Assembly (NCBI RefSeq): GCF_034377285.1
Contig: NZ_CP139715.1
Location: forward strand, 1,240,001 to 1,304,000
Direction of reading: 5' to 3'
Length of the DNA: 64,000 bases
Source: Thalassobaculum sp. OXR-137
GTDB taxonomy: Bacteria > Pseudomonadota > Alphaproteobacteria > Thalassobaculales > Thalassobaculaceae
This document shows positions 56,769 to 64,000 of this stretch, piece after piece. Within the stretch, counting starts at the first letter, position 1. Every line of letters begins with the position of its first letter. Both the position numbers and the translations under genes were made by a program. A model generated the notes under the pieces. That model had not been told where the DNA came from. It was given only the letters and a program-made list of their open reading frames with translations, and did not search any database.

Positions 56769-58043
56769 ATGATCGCTTCCGTCTCCGCCCTGCTGACCAG
56801 TCTCGCCCTGCTGCTTGCCGGCAACGGGCTGCTGACCCTGCTGCTGCCGACGCGGGCGGCGATGGACGGGATGTCGACCGGGGCCATCGGCCTCGCCATG
56901 TCCGGCTATTTCGTCGGCTACGTGATCGGCTGCCTGATGACGCCGCGGATCGTGCAGCGGGTCGGCCATATCCGCAGCTTCTCCGCCCTGGCCGCGCTCG
57001 CGGCGGCGACAGCGTTGGCCTATGCCCTGGCCGGCGACCCGACCGCCTGGTTCCTGCTGCGCGCCCTCTCCGGCATCGCCATGTCCGGCCTGACCATGAT
57101 CGTGGAGAGCTGGCTGAACGACCGGGCGACCGACGAGACGCGGGGTAAGATCATCTCGGTCTACCGCATCGTCGACCTGAGTGCCGTCTCCGTCGGCCAG
57201 CTCCTGCTGAGCGTTGCCCCGCCGGCGGGTTTCGAGCTGTTCAGCTTGTCCGCCATCCTGATCGTGCTCGCCCTGGTGCCGACGGCGATGTCGACCGCCC
57301 AGGCCCCGGCGCCGATCCAGAACGTGAAGATTCGGCTGTTCTATCTCTGGCGGGTCTCCCCCCTCGGTCTCGCCGCCGCCCTGGCGGTGGGTGTCGGCAA
57401 TGGGGCGTTCTGGTCGCTCGGCGCGGTGTTCGGGCAGAAGACCGGGCTCGATACGGTCGGCATCTCCCTGTTCATGACGGCCACGGTGATCGGCGGCGCG
57501 GTGATGCAGGTCCCCATCGCCGCGCTGGACCGGGTGTTCGACCGCCGCCTGATCCTCATCGGCGCCGCCTTCGCCACCTCCATCGTCAGCGCGGGGGCCG
57601 CCTTCCTGGCGCCGATCTCGGTCACCTGGGCAGTGATCTCCGGCTTCGCCCTGGGCGGGCTGTTCCTGCCGATATACGGGCTGGCGCTGGCCCATGCCAA
57701 CGACCGGCTGGAGGCCGGCGACTTCGTGGTGATGAGCGGCGGGTTGCTGCTGACCTACGGCATGGGCGCGATCGTCGGCCCGCCGATCGCCTCGCTGCTG
57801 ATGGAGGAGGTGGGGCCGCGCGCCCTGTTCCTGCACGTGTCGGCGGTGTGGATGCTGCTGGTCCTGTTCGGCCTGTGGCGCCTGAAGGCCCGCCCGCCGG
57901 TGGCGCTGGAGGAACAGGCGGAGCTGGTGGCCACCCCGCGCGGCGGCACCATCATGTTCGAACTCGATCCCCGCACCGAAGATCCGCAGCCGGAGGACGG
58001 AGAGGCGGAGAAACCGAAACCCGCCGCCGAGGGCGGCCCTTAG
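56769..58043 (+). CDS. MFS transporter (YcaD-like)
   Basis: The 424-aa protein has about twelve helices, the MFS loop MTPRIVQRVGHIR and RALSGIAMSGLTMIVESWLN near helix 4-5, a signature of the YcaD/UMF2-type MFS branch. A polar tail with Asp/Glu-rich segments (EDPQPEDGEAEK) follows the last helix. ATG 56769 is chosen because the frame upstream is antisense to the hydrolase gene. It is divergent from that hydrolase and converges on the ABC permease. Substrate unknown. Confidence 0.82.
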   Translation: MIASVSALLTSLALLLAGNGLLTLLLPTRAAMDGMSTGAIGLAMSGYFVGYVIGCLMTPRIVQRVGHIRSFSALAALAAATALAYALAGDPTAWFLLRALSGIAMSGLTMIVESWLNDRATDETRGKIISVYRIVDLSAVSVGQLLLSVAPPAGFELFSLSAILIVLALVPTAMSTAQAPAPIQNVKIRLFYLWRVSPLGLAAALAVGVGNGAFWSLGAVFGQKTGLDTVGISLFMTATVIGGAVMQVPIAALDRVFDRRLILIGAAFATSIVSAGAAFLAPISVTWAVISGFALGGLFLPIYGLALAHANDRLEAGDFVVMSGGLLLTYGMGAIVGPPIASLLMEEVGPRALFLHVSAVWMLLVLFGLWRLKARPPVALEEQAELVATPRGGTIMFELDPRTEDPQPEDGEAEKPKPAAEGGP

Positions 58044-58054
58044 GTCGCTGTCGG

Positions 58055-58852
58055 CTACCGCCGCCAGTCGAGAAGCGCCCGCTCCGCCCGGCCGATCAGC
58101 CAGTTCACCACCAGGCCGATGGTCGACAGGATGGCGACGCCGGCCAGCAGCTCGTCGGTCGCCATCAGACTGCCGGCCAGCAGGATATAGGCGCCGATGC
58201 CGTATTCGGCGCCGATCATCTCGGCGGCAACCAGCAGCACGATGGCGATGGCGGCGGAGATCCGGAACCCCGGCAGGATCGCCGGCAGCGCGCCGGGCAG
58301 GATGATCTTGCGGACGATGGAGAACCAGGACAGGCCGAAGGACTGGCCCATGCGGATCAGGGTGCGGTCCACATTGTCCACCCCGCCATAGGTGGCGACC
58401 ACCGTGGGAAAGAAGGTGCCGAACAGGATGGTGGCGACCTTCGACCCCTCGCCGATGCCGAACCAGATGACGAACAGTGGTAGCAGCGCGATCTTCGGGA
58501 CCGGGAAGATCGCGGCGACGATGGGGGCGAGCCCGGCGCGGGCGAGCGAGAACAGGCCGATGCTGAGCCCGACCGCGATGCCGAGCACCGTACCCAGGGT
58601 CCACCCGACCGCCAGCCGGCTCAGCGAGGCGCCGAGATGGTCCCAGATCAGCCCGGTCTCCACCAGGCGGGCGAGCGCGGCATAGATCTCCGACGGCGCC
58701 GGCAGCACCAGCGGCGGGATCGCGCCGGTGCGGCAGCCGATCTCCCACAGGGCGAGGATCACGACGAAGACCAGAGGGCCAACGATCCCGAGCTTGCGGG
58801 TGGCGAAACCGCCGCCGCGGAACGGCACGGGCCGGATCTCTCTGTCAGCCAT
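58055..58852 (-). CDS. ABC transporter permease (SsuC/TauC-type)
   Basis: The 265-aa permease has about six helices and the EAA-type loop (MGQSFGLSWFSIVRKIILPG, about residues 168-187) that contacts the ATPase. It belongs to the nitrate/sulfonate/taurine family of type I ABC importers, whose substrates range from sulfonates to thiamine precursors. The start overlaps the ATPase stop by 8 bp, so translation is coupled. It is the last gene of the SBP-ATPase-permease operon. Confidence 0.88.
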   Translation of the reverse strand: MADREIRPVPFRGGGFATRKLGIVGPLVFVVILALWEIGCRTGAIPPLVLPAPSEIYAALARLVETGLIWDHLGASLSRLAVGWTLGTVLGIAVGLSIGLFSLARAGLAPIVAAIFPVPKIALLPLFVIWFGIGEGSKVATILFGTFFPTVVATYGGVDNVDRTLIRMGQSFGLSWFSIVRKIILPGALPAILPGFRISAAIAIVLLVAAEMIGAEYGIGAYILLAGSLMATDELLAGVAILSTIGLVVNWLIGRAERALLDWRR

Positions 58853-59612
58853 CCACCAGTTCCTTCTCCGCCGCCTCGGCCTCGTCGCGGATCAGCCCCC
58901 AGAGCCGGGACTGATGCGCTTCCAGCTCGGTCATGCGGTCGGCGCGCTCGCCCAGGGGCATGTCGATATCGACGATCTCGCGGATCCGGCCGGGCCGGCG
59001 GGACAGCACGATCACCCGGTGCCCCAGCCGCACCGCCTCGCCGAGATTGTGGGTGACGTAGACGGCGGAGAACCGCTCGCGCTCCCACAGATCGACCAGA
59101 TCGGCCATCAGCAGCTCGCGGGTCTGGGCGTCCAGCGCCGAGAGCGGTTCGTCCATCAGCATGACGGCCGGCGACACCGCCAGGGCCCGGGCGATGGCGA
59201 CCCGCTGGCGCATGCCGCCGGAAAGCTGGCGCGGCCACGCCTTGCGGAACTCGCTCAGGGTGGTGCGGGCGAGCACGTCGGCGACGATCCGCTCCGTCTC
59301 CGGAGCACCCAGGCGGTGGTCCTCCAATACCAGGCGGATATTGCCCTCAACGCTGCGCCAGGGCAGCAGGGCGAAGTCCTGGAAGATGAAGGTCAGCGGG
59401 TTGATGCTGGCGGCGGGCGGCGAGCCCACCTGCAGGATCTCGCCGCTATCGGGCCGTTCCAGCCCGCCGATCATCCGCAGCAGGGTGGATTTCCCGCAGC
59501 CGGACGGGCCGACGATGCAGACGATGCGGCCTTCCGGGACCGCGAAATCGATCCCGTCCAGCACGGTGAGCGGGCCATAGGCGTGGCAGACGCCCCGGAT
59601 GTTCAGCTCCAC
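58845..59612 (-). CDS. ABC transporter ATPase (SsuB/TauB-type)
   Basis: The 255-aa ATPase shows Walker A GPSGCGKST (about residues 36-44), Q-loop FIFQDFALLPWRS, signature LSGGMRQRVAIARALA and Walker B VMLMDEPLSALDAQT with the D-loop, then H-loop VYVTHNLGEAV. It energises the permease that follows, with which it overlaps by 8 bp. The genes form an operon with the upstream substrate-binding protein, 19 bp away. Confidence 0.91.
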   Translation of the reverse strand: MELNIRGVCHAYGPLTVLDGIDFAVPEGRIVCIVGPSGCGKSTLLRMIGGLERPDSGEILQVGSPPAASINPLTFIFQDFALLPWRSVEGNIRLVLEDHRLGAPETERIVADVLARTTLSEFRKAWPRQLSGGMRQRVAIARALAVSPAVMLMDEPLSALDAQTRELLMADLVDLWERERFSAVYVTHNLGEAVRLGHRVIVLSRRPGRIREIVDIDMPLGERADRMTELEAHQSRLWGLIRDEAEAAEKELVDG

Positions 59613-59631
59613 GGCCCGCTCTCCAGGCTGG

Positions 59632-60675
59632 TCAGTAGGTCTCGACGTAGCTCGCGTCGACCAGGCCGTCGATGCCGATGTCGCTCTTCACCAGGCCCTC
59701 CTTCTTGAACCAGGCGAGCTGGTCGGCGACGTTGGTCACGTTCAGCTTCGCCCCCTCGTTCAGGCGGATCGCACCGTCGCGGATCGACACCGAGGCCTTC
59801 TCGTAGGGCTGGGTGGTGTACACGTATTTGTGGATCAGCTTGGTCACCGCTTCGGCCTCTTCCTCGCCGGCGGTCTTGTCCACCAGCGCGGCGTTGAAGT
59901 CGGCGGCACCCCGGGCAAAGGCCTTCAGGAACCGCTCGGTCTGGTCGCGCTTGTTGGCGGCGATGTCGGCCGACGTGAAGACGGTGGTCACCTGATAGTC
60001 GGGGGCGTAGTCGTTGACCCAGCCGATGATGTGCACCGCGCCGCCGCCGGCCAGCGCCTTGGCGATATGCGGGACGATGGCCCAGGCATCGACCTGACCC
60101 GACTTCAGGGCGGCGATGATGTTCGGCACCTTCTGCAGCGGGGTGAGCTTCAGGTCCTCGACGCCGAAGCCTTCCTTCTCGGCGATGCGGGCCGCCATGT
60201 AGTGGAAGGAGGAGCCCGCCTGGGTGATGGCGAAGCTGTGGCCCTTGAGCTTGTCCGGCGAGGTCAGCCCGGCCTGATAGGCGGCGTCGGACACCACGAT
60301 GGCCGAGCCGTCGATGCCCTTCTCCTCGTGCATCACGCCGCCGATCACCTTGATCGCGCCCTTGTCGGCCAGGTTGATCAGGCCGCCGGTGATCGAGGTG
60401 ATGCCGTAGTCGATATCGCCCGAGGCGATGGCGACGGCCATCGGCTGTGCCGCCTGGAAGAACTCGAACTCGACGTCGAGCCCGGCCTCCTTGAAGTAGC
60501 CGCGCTCGAAGGCGATGAAGCTGGCCGCGTGGGAGGCGAAGCGCAGGGCGCCGACCTTGATGGTGTCGGCCGCCGAGGCGAGGTCGGCGCCTGCGGTCAG
60601 GGCCGGTACGGCGACCAGGGCCGCGAGAAGGGCGCGGCGCGCGACGGCGCCGAGAGCTGTACGGGTTGCCCGCAT
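59632..60675 (-). CDS. ABC transporter substrate-binding protein (NMT1/SsuA-like)
   Basis: The 347-aa precursor has a signal peptide (MRATRTALGAVARRALLAAL onward, likely cleaved after SAA near residue 37) and a periplasmic binding protein type II fold. The N-terminal KVGALRFASHAASFIAFERG and VAIASGDIDYGITSITGG segments match NMT1/SsuA/TauA-like proteins. The ligand cannot be deduced; a sulfonate, taurine or pyrimidine-type precursor are typical. It heads the SBP-ATPase-permease operon. Confidence 0.88.
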   Translation of the reverse strand: MRATRTALGAVARRALLAALVAVPALTAGADLASAADTIKVGALRFASHAASFIAFERGYFKEAGLDVEFEFFQAAQPMAVAIASGDIDYGITSITGGLINLADKGAIKVIGGVMHEEKGIDGSAIVVSDAAYQAGLTSPDKLKGHSFAITQAGSSFHYMAARIAEKEGFGVEDLKLTPLQKVPNIIAALKSGQVDAWAIVPHIAKALAGGGAVHIIGWVNDYAPDYQVTTVFTSADIAANKRDQTERFLKAFARGAADFNAALVDKTAGEEEAEAVTKLIHKYVYTTQPYEKASVSIRDGAIRLNEGAKLNVTNVADQLAWFKKEGLVKSDIGIDGLVDASYVETY

Positions 60676-60774
60676 GGTTCGTTTCCTCCGCTGAATGGCT
60701 CCGCCGCTGCTCGGCGGGCGTTTGGCGCGATAATAGCCGGATCAGCCCCGGCCGCCAGACCTAGGGGGCGAGGG

Positions 60775-62139
60775 TCAGTCGCCCGCCCCGGTGGCGTCCG
60801 TATGCCGCTCGATCGCCGGGATGATTCCGAGATCGACCATGCCGACCAGGCTGTCGTCGGTATCGGGGAGCACCTGGAACATCAGGGCGTCGAGGATGCG
60901 GTGCAGGGATTCCCGCTCGCCGTTGACCAGGCCGTTGACGCCGGTATTGGCGAAATAGGTGCCCGGCGCCAGGGCGCAGGTGAATTCGAAGGAGACGGAG
61001 ATCCGGTCGCCCGGCTCGAAGTCCGGCAGATCCTCGGCCAGCCGCTGGGTGGCGCGGCCGCCCAGTTCAATGCCCGTCTTGGTCTTGAACAGGGTGGCGA
61101 AGCGGACCTTGCGGCACGGGGCGTCGAACGAAACCTCGTAGCGCAGGACGTAGGAGCGGCCGCGGACCAGCAGGTTGACCCGCTGGCCGTTCACCGTCTC
61201 GATCCGGGGATCGCAGATGATCGCGCCGAGGCCGCCGTGCTCGACCCGGCTCTCGCTGACGAAGGTGAGGTCCATGCCGGACTCCACCTCCCGCGCGGCG
61301 GGCGCGGCCTCGATGGCGTGGCCGCGGTTGAGGATCTCGTTGCGGATCCGCTCGCGGTCGTTCCCCGGCGCGTGGGTCAGCCGGTAGTAGTTGGAGGCGA
61401 CTTCCTTGGGGTCGCCGTCGATCAGTACCTCGCCCCGGTCCATCAGCACCGCCCGGTCGCAGAGCTGGGTGACCATGCCCATGGCGTGGCTGACGAACAG
61501 GATGGTGGCGCCGGCATCGCGCATCGCCTCGATGCGGGCCAGGCATTTGCGCTGGAACGCCTCGTCGCCGACCGCCAACGCTTCGTCGACGATCAGGATG
61601 TCCGGATCGACGCTGACCGCGATCGAGAAGGCGAGGCGGACATACATGCCGCTGGAATAGGTGTTCACCGCCCGGTCGATGAAGGGCTCCAGGCCGGAGA
61701 ACGCCACGATGCTGTCGAAGCGGTCGTCGATCTCCTGCTGGGTCAGGCCCAGGATGGCGGCGTTCAGGTAGATGTTCTCGCGCCCGGTGAATTCCGGATT
61801 GAAGCCGGCGCCGAGCTCGAGCAGGGCGGCGGGGCGGCCGTGGACGGTCACCGAGCCGCCGTTCGGCTGCAGCAGCCCGGCGATGACCTGCAGCAGGGTG
61901 GACTTGCCAGAGCCGTTGGAGCCGACGATGCCCACAGTCTCGCCCCGGTTGACGGTCAGCGAGACGTTGGTCAGCGCCATGAACACGTCGTAGTACCGGC
62001 CCATGCCCATGGAGACCATCTGCAGCAGGCGGTCGGCCGGGCGCTTGAAGATCGAGAAGGCCTTGGAGACGTTCTCGATGACGATGGCCGGCTCGCCGGC
62101 CCGCCGCTCGGCGCCGGACGGGGATGCGTCAGACGACAT
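60775..62139 (-). CDS. Polysaccharide ABC exporter ATPase with carbohydrate-binding C-terminal domain (Wzt-like)
   Basis: The 454-aa protein has an ABC-ATPase domain (about residues 18-260; Walker A GSNGSGKSTLLQVIAG, signature TYSSGMYVRLAFSIA, Walker B ILIVDEALAVGD) and a roughly 150-residue Wzt_C-like C-terminal domain (from about 300). In O-antigen export, that domain recognises the modified polysaccharide end. It overlaps the permease gene by 11 bp, so the pair is one operon. No glycosyltransferase genes are in this window. Confidence 0.9.
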   Translation of the reverse strand: MSSDASPSGAERRAGEPAIVIENVSKAFSIFKRPADRLLQMVSMGMGRYYDVFMALTNVSLTVNRGETVGIVGSNGSGKSTLLQVIAGLLQPNGGSVTVHGRPAALLELGAGFNPEFTGRENIYLNAAILGLTQQEIDDRFDSIVAFSGLEPFIDRAVNTYSSGMYVRLAFSIAVSVDPDILIVDEALAVGDEAFQRKCLARIEAMRDAGATILFVSHAMGMVTQLCDRAVLMDRGEVLIDGDPKEVASNYYRLTHAPGNDRERIRNEILNRGHAIEAAPAAREVESGMDLTFVSESRVEHGGLGAIICDPRIETVNGQRVNLLVRGRSYVLRYEVSFDAPCRKVRFATLFKTKTGIELGGRATQRLAEDLPDFEPGDRISVSFEFTCALAPGTYFANTGVNGLVNGERESLHRILDALMFQVLPDTDDSLVGMVDLGIIPAIERHTDATGAGD

Positions 62140-62959
62140 CGGCGAAGCCCTTCTTGGTGCGCTGGAACCAGAACGCGCCGAGCCACAGGAAGACCGCCGA
62201 CACCGCGGTGTAGATGCCGAGATGCTCCAGGTCGGGGGTCACGCCCCACAGGGCGAGGTCGCGGGTGGCGTGAACCGGCACCGACAGCGGGTTGAACCAG
62301 ATCAGGGTCTTCAGGAAATCCGGCAGGGTCTCGGGCGGAAACAGGATCGGGCTGCCGAACAGCAGGACCGTCGACAGGATGCCGACCACGTGGCCGATAT
62401 CCCGCAGGAACACGCCCAGCGAGGCCAGAATCCAGGAAATGCCGACGACCACGGCGAAGAACGGGATCCACACCAGCGGCACCAGCAGGACCGTCGGCGG
62501 GACGGTGCCGTTGTAGAACAGGATCGCCGCGACCAGGATCACGAAGTTGAAGCCCAGGGTCACCGCCGCCGATCCGGTCGCCACCAGCGACAGCATCTCC
62601 AGCGGAAAGACCACCTTCTTCACGAAGTTCACGTTCTCCAGCACCAGCACGGGCGAGCGCGTGATCACCTCGGTGATGAAGAAATGCAGCATCAGGCCGG
62701 AAAACAGGATGATGCCGTAATTGTACTCCACGTCCGGCACCCGGGAGGGGAAGCGGACCTTCAGGATCGTGCTGAACACATAGGCGTAGATCACGAAGGT
62801 CATCAGCGGGGTCAGCAGCGCCCAGACCATGCCCAGGGCCGACTTCCGGTAGCGCGACAGGATATCGCGGCGCACCAGTTGGCGCAGGATCAGGCGGTGG
62901 GTGGCCAGGGAGCGGCAGATATCCGCGGGCGTGGTGAGGAATCGGGGAGTTGGCGTCAT
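62129..62959 (-). CDS. Polysaccharide ABC exporter permease (Wzm-like)
   Basis: The 276-aa ABC-2 type permease has about six helices after an amphipathic N-terminus (LILRQLVRRDILSRYRKSAL, then GMVWALLTPLMTFVIYAYVF). The gene is directly coupled with the Wzt-like ATPase, so the pair exports a lipid-linked surface polysaccharide. The Arg/Lys-rich RRDILSRYRKS element before the first helix is typical of Wzm/KpsM-type permeases. Confidence 0.9.
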   Translation of the reverse strand: MTPTPRFLTTPADICRSLATHRLILRQLVRRDILSRYRKSALGMVWALLTPLMTFVIYAYVFSTILKVRFPSRVPDVEYNYGIILFSGLMLHFFITEVITRSPVLVLENVNFVKKVVFPLEMLSLVATGSAAVTLGFNFVILVAAILFYNGTVPPTVLLVPLVWIPFFAVVVGISWILASLGVFLRDIGHVVGILSTVLLFGSPILFPPETLPDFLKTLIWFNPLSVPVHATRDLALWGVTPDLEHLGIYTAVSAVFLWLGAFWFQRTKKGFADVV

Positions 62960-63096
62960 CGAGTTCGCGTCACGGGCTCCGGCCGGTCAGCCGGCGGCTG
63001 CGCGAGCGGGCCGTCGACACTGCGCGCGGTTTAACCGATCGGTCGGGGGATGGCAATTGCGGCCCATGCCCGCGCCCTGCCGGCCGACGGTTCCGG

Positions 63097-63966
63097 TTAC
63101 CGCGTGGGGACCGGCTTTTCGGAATGGTAGTCGTAGAAGCCGCGCAGGGTCTTGCGACCGAGCCAGCCGGCCTCGACGTATTTCACCAGCAGCGGACAGG
63201 GCTGGTACTTCGAGTCCGCCAGGCCCGTGTGCAGCGAATGCATGATCGCGAGGCAGGTATCCAGTCCGATGAAGTCGGCCAGTTCCAGCGGCCCCATCGG
63301 GTGGTTGGCGCCGAGCTTCATGGCGGTGTCGATGCCCTCCACCGAGCCGACGCCGGCATACAGCGTGTAGATCGCCTCGTTGATCATTGGCATCAGGATG
63401 CGGTTCACGATGAAGGCGGGGAAATCCTCCGCCACGCTGACCGTCTTGCCGAGGGACAGGGCAAGCTTGCGGACCGCGTCGAAGGTCGGCTGCTCGGTCT
63501 GGATCGCCCGGATCAGCTCGACGAGCTGCATCACCGGGACCGGATTCATGAAATGCATGCCGACGAACTTGCCGGGCCGGTCGGTGGCGGCGGCGAGCCG
63601 GGTGATGGAGATCGACGAGGTGTTGGTGGCGATGATCGCGTCGGGCGAGAGGTGCGGGACCAGGGACTTCAGGACGTCGCGCTTGACCTCCTCGTCCTCA
63701 CTGGCGGCCTCGATCACCAGGTCGCAGTCGCCGAACAGGGCGAAGTCGTTGCCGGTCACGATGCGCTGCTGCGCGATCTCCGCCGCCTCGACGGACAGGC
63801 GGCCGCGGGCGACCTGACGGGCGATGTTGTTCTCGATGGTCTCCAGGGACGCGGCGATGACCTCGTCCTTGACGTCGATCATGCGCACGTCATACCCGGC
63901 CACCGCGCAGATCTGCGCGATCCCGGTACCCATCTGACCAGCACCTATGATGCCGATCCGTTCCAT
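63097..63966 (-). CDS. hbd: 3-hydroxybutyryl-CoA dehydrogenase
   Basis: This enzyme interconverts acetoacetyl-CoA and 3-hydroxybutyryl-CoA using NAD(P)H in butanoate and PHB metabolism. The 289-aa length is typical. The N-terminal Rossmann loop GIIGAGQMGTGIAQICAVAG, the catalytic His-Glu pair in GMHFMNPVPVMQLVELIRA and the C-terminal LGANHPMGPLELADFIGLD are visible. The start is ATG 63966, close to the window edge. In related genomes this gene often follows etfBA, which would lie outside the window. Confidence 0.93.
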   Translation of the reverse strand: MERIGIIGAGQMGTGIAQICAVAGYDVRMIDVKDEVIAASLETIENNIARQVARGRLSVEAAEIAQQRIVTGNDFALFGDCDLVIEAASEDEEVKRDVLKSLVPHLSPDAIIATNTSSISITRLAAATDRPGKFVGMHFMNPVPVMQLVELIRAIQTEQPTFDAVRKLALSLGKTVSVAEDFPAFIVNRILMPMINEAIYTLYAGVGSVEGIDTAMKLGANHPMGPLELADFIGLDTCLAIMHSLHTGLADSKYQPCPLLVKYVEAGWLGRKTLRGFYDYHSEKPVPTR

Positions 63967-64000
63967 GACCCCTCCGGGCGCCCCATCGGGCGTATCCGGC

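Overview
The window is GC-rich chromosomal DNA of an alphaproteobacterium, most likely a Rhodospirillales-type organism. Supporting signs are the irr-fabABI linkage, the aa3 oxidase assembly cluster (coxB-coxA-ctaB-ctaG-coxC-SURF1), the ffh-rpsP-rimM-trmD-rplS block, dnaG-rpoD, and a NudC, TldD and Irr of alphaproteobacterial type. No rRNA, tRNA, CRISPR array, integrase or transposase was seen. Genus cannot be fixed from sequence reading alone.

Layout. 1-3.3 kb: irr (cut by the window edge) divergent from fabA-fabB-fabI, for unsaturated and saturated fatty acid synthesis. 3.4-8.7 kb: an anchored cytochrome c, a RraA-like protein, a haloacetate-dehalogenase-like hydrolase, a small unknown, a cyclic-nucleotide-binding protein, an ETF-beta lysine methyltransferase homologue and ubiA. 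8.75-10.14 kb: a sharply AT-rich islet with a single unknown tail-anchored protein and its own near-consensus promoter. 10.1-14.8 kb: nudC, a chemoreceptor, a small membrane protein and tldD. 15.0-22.8 kb: cytochrome c oxidase structural and assembly genes, ending in an M32 carboxypeptidase. 22.9-33.0 kb: amino-acid metabolism (thrC, asd, leuB, leuD, leuC), an M16 peptidase, a GNAT enzyme, a GFA protein placed inside leuC-leuD, and a short Thr/Lys-rich reading frame ahead of asd that could be a regulatory leader peptide. 33-38.7 kb: a TauE-type permease, then the ribosomal-protein, RNA-maturation and SRP operon. 38.7-47.7 kb: a flavin monooxygenase, a hydrolase, and a MocR regulator divergent from a PLP ammonia-lyase, with a striking 12-bp-periodic GACAAT operator between them; the rightward genes continue with AlaX, two PhzF paralogues and a GNAT. 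47.7-58 kb: a His-tailed MFS exporter, a YHS protein, a sensor kinase, rpoD, dnaG, an epoxide-hydrolase-like enzyme and a second MFS protein. 58-64 kb: a SsuABC/TauABC-like ABC transporter, a Wzm/Wzt polysaccharide exporter and hbd.

Intergenic DNA carries three families of palindromic repeats. Family A has four copies with nested arms. Family B has a three-unit tandem at 26.7-27.2 kb, a reversed copy at 34.0 kb and a related element at 29.1 kb. Family C has two copies at 41.5-41.75 kb. The best candidates for undescribed biology are the AT-rich orphan gene, the asd leader reading frame and the phased MocR operator.
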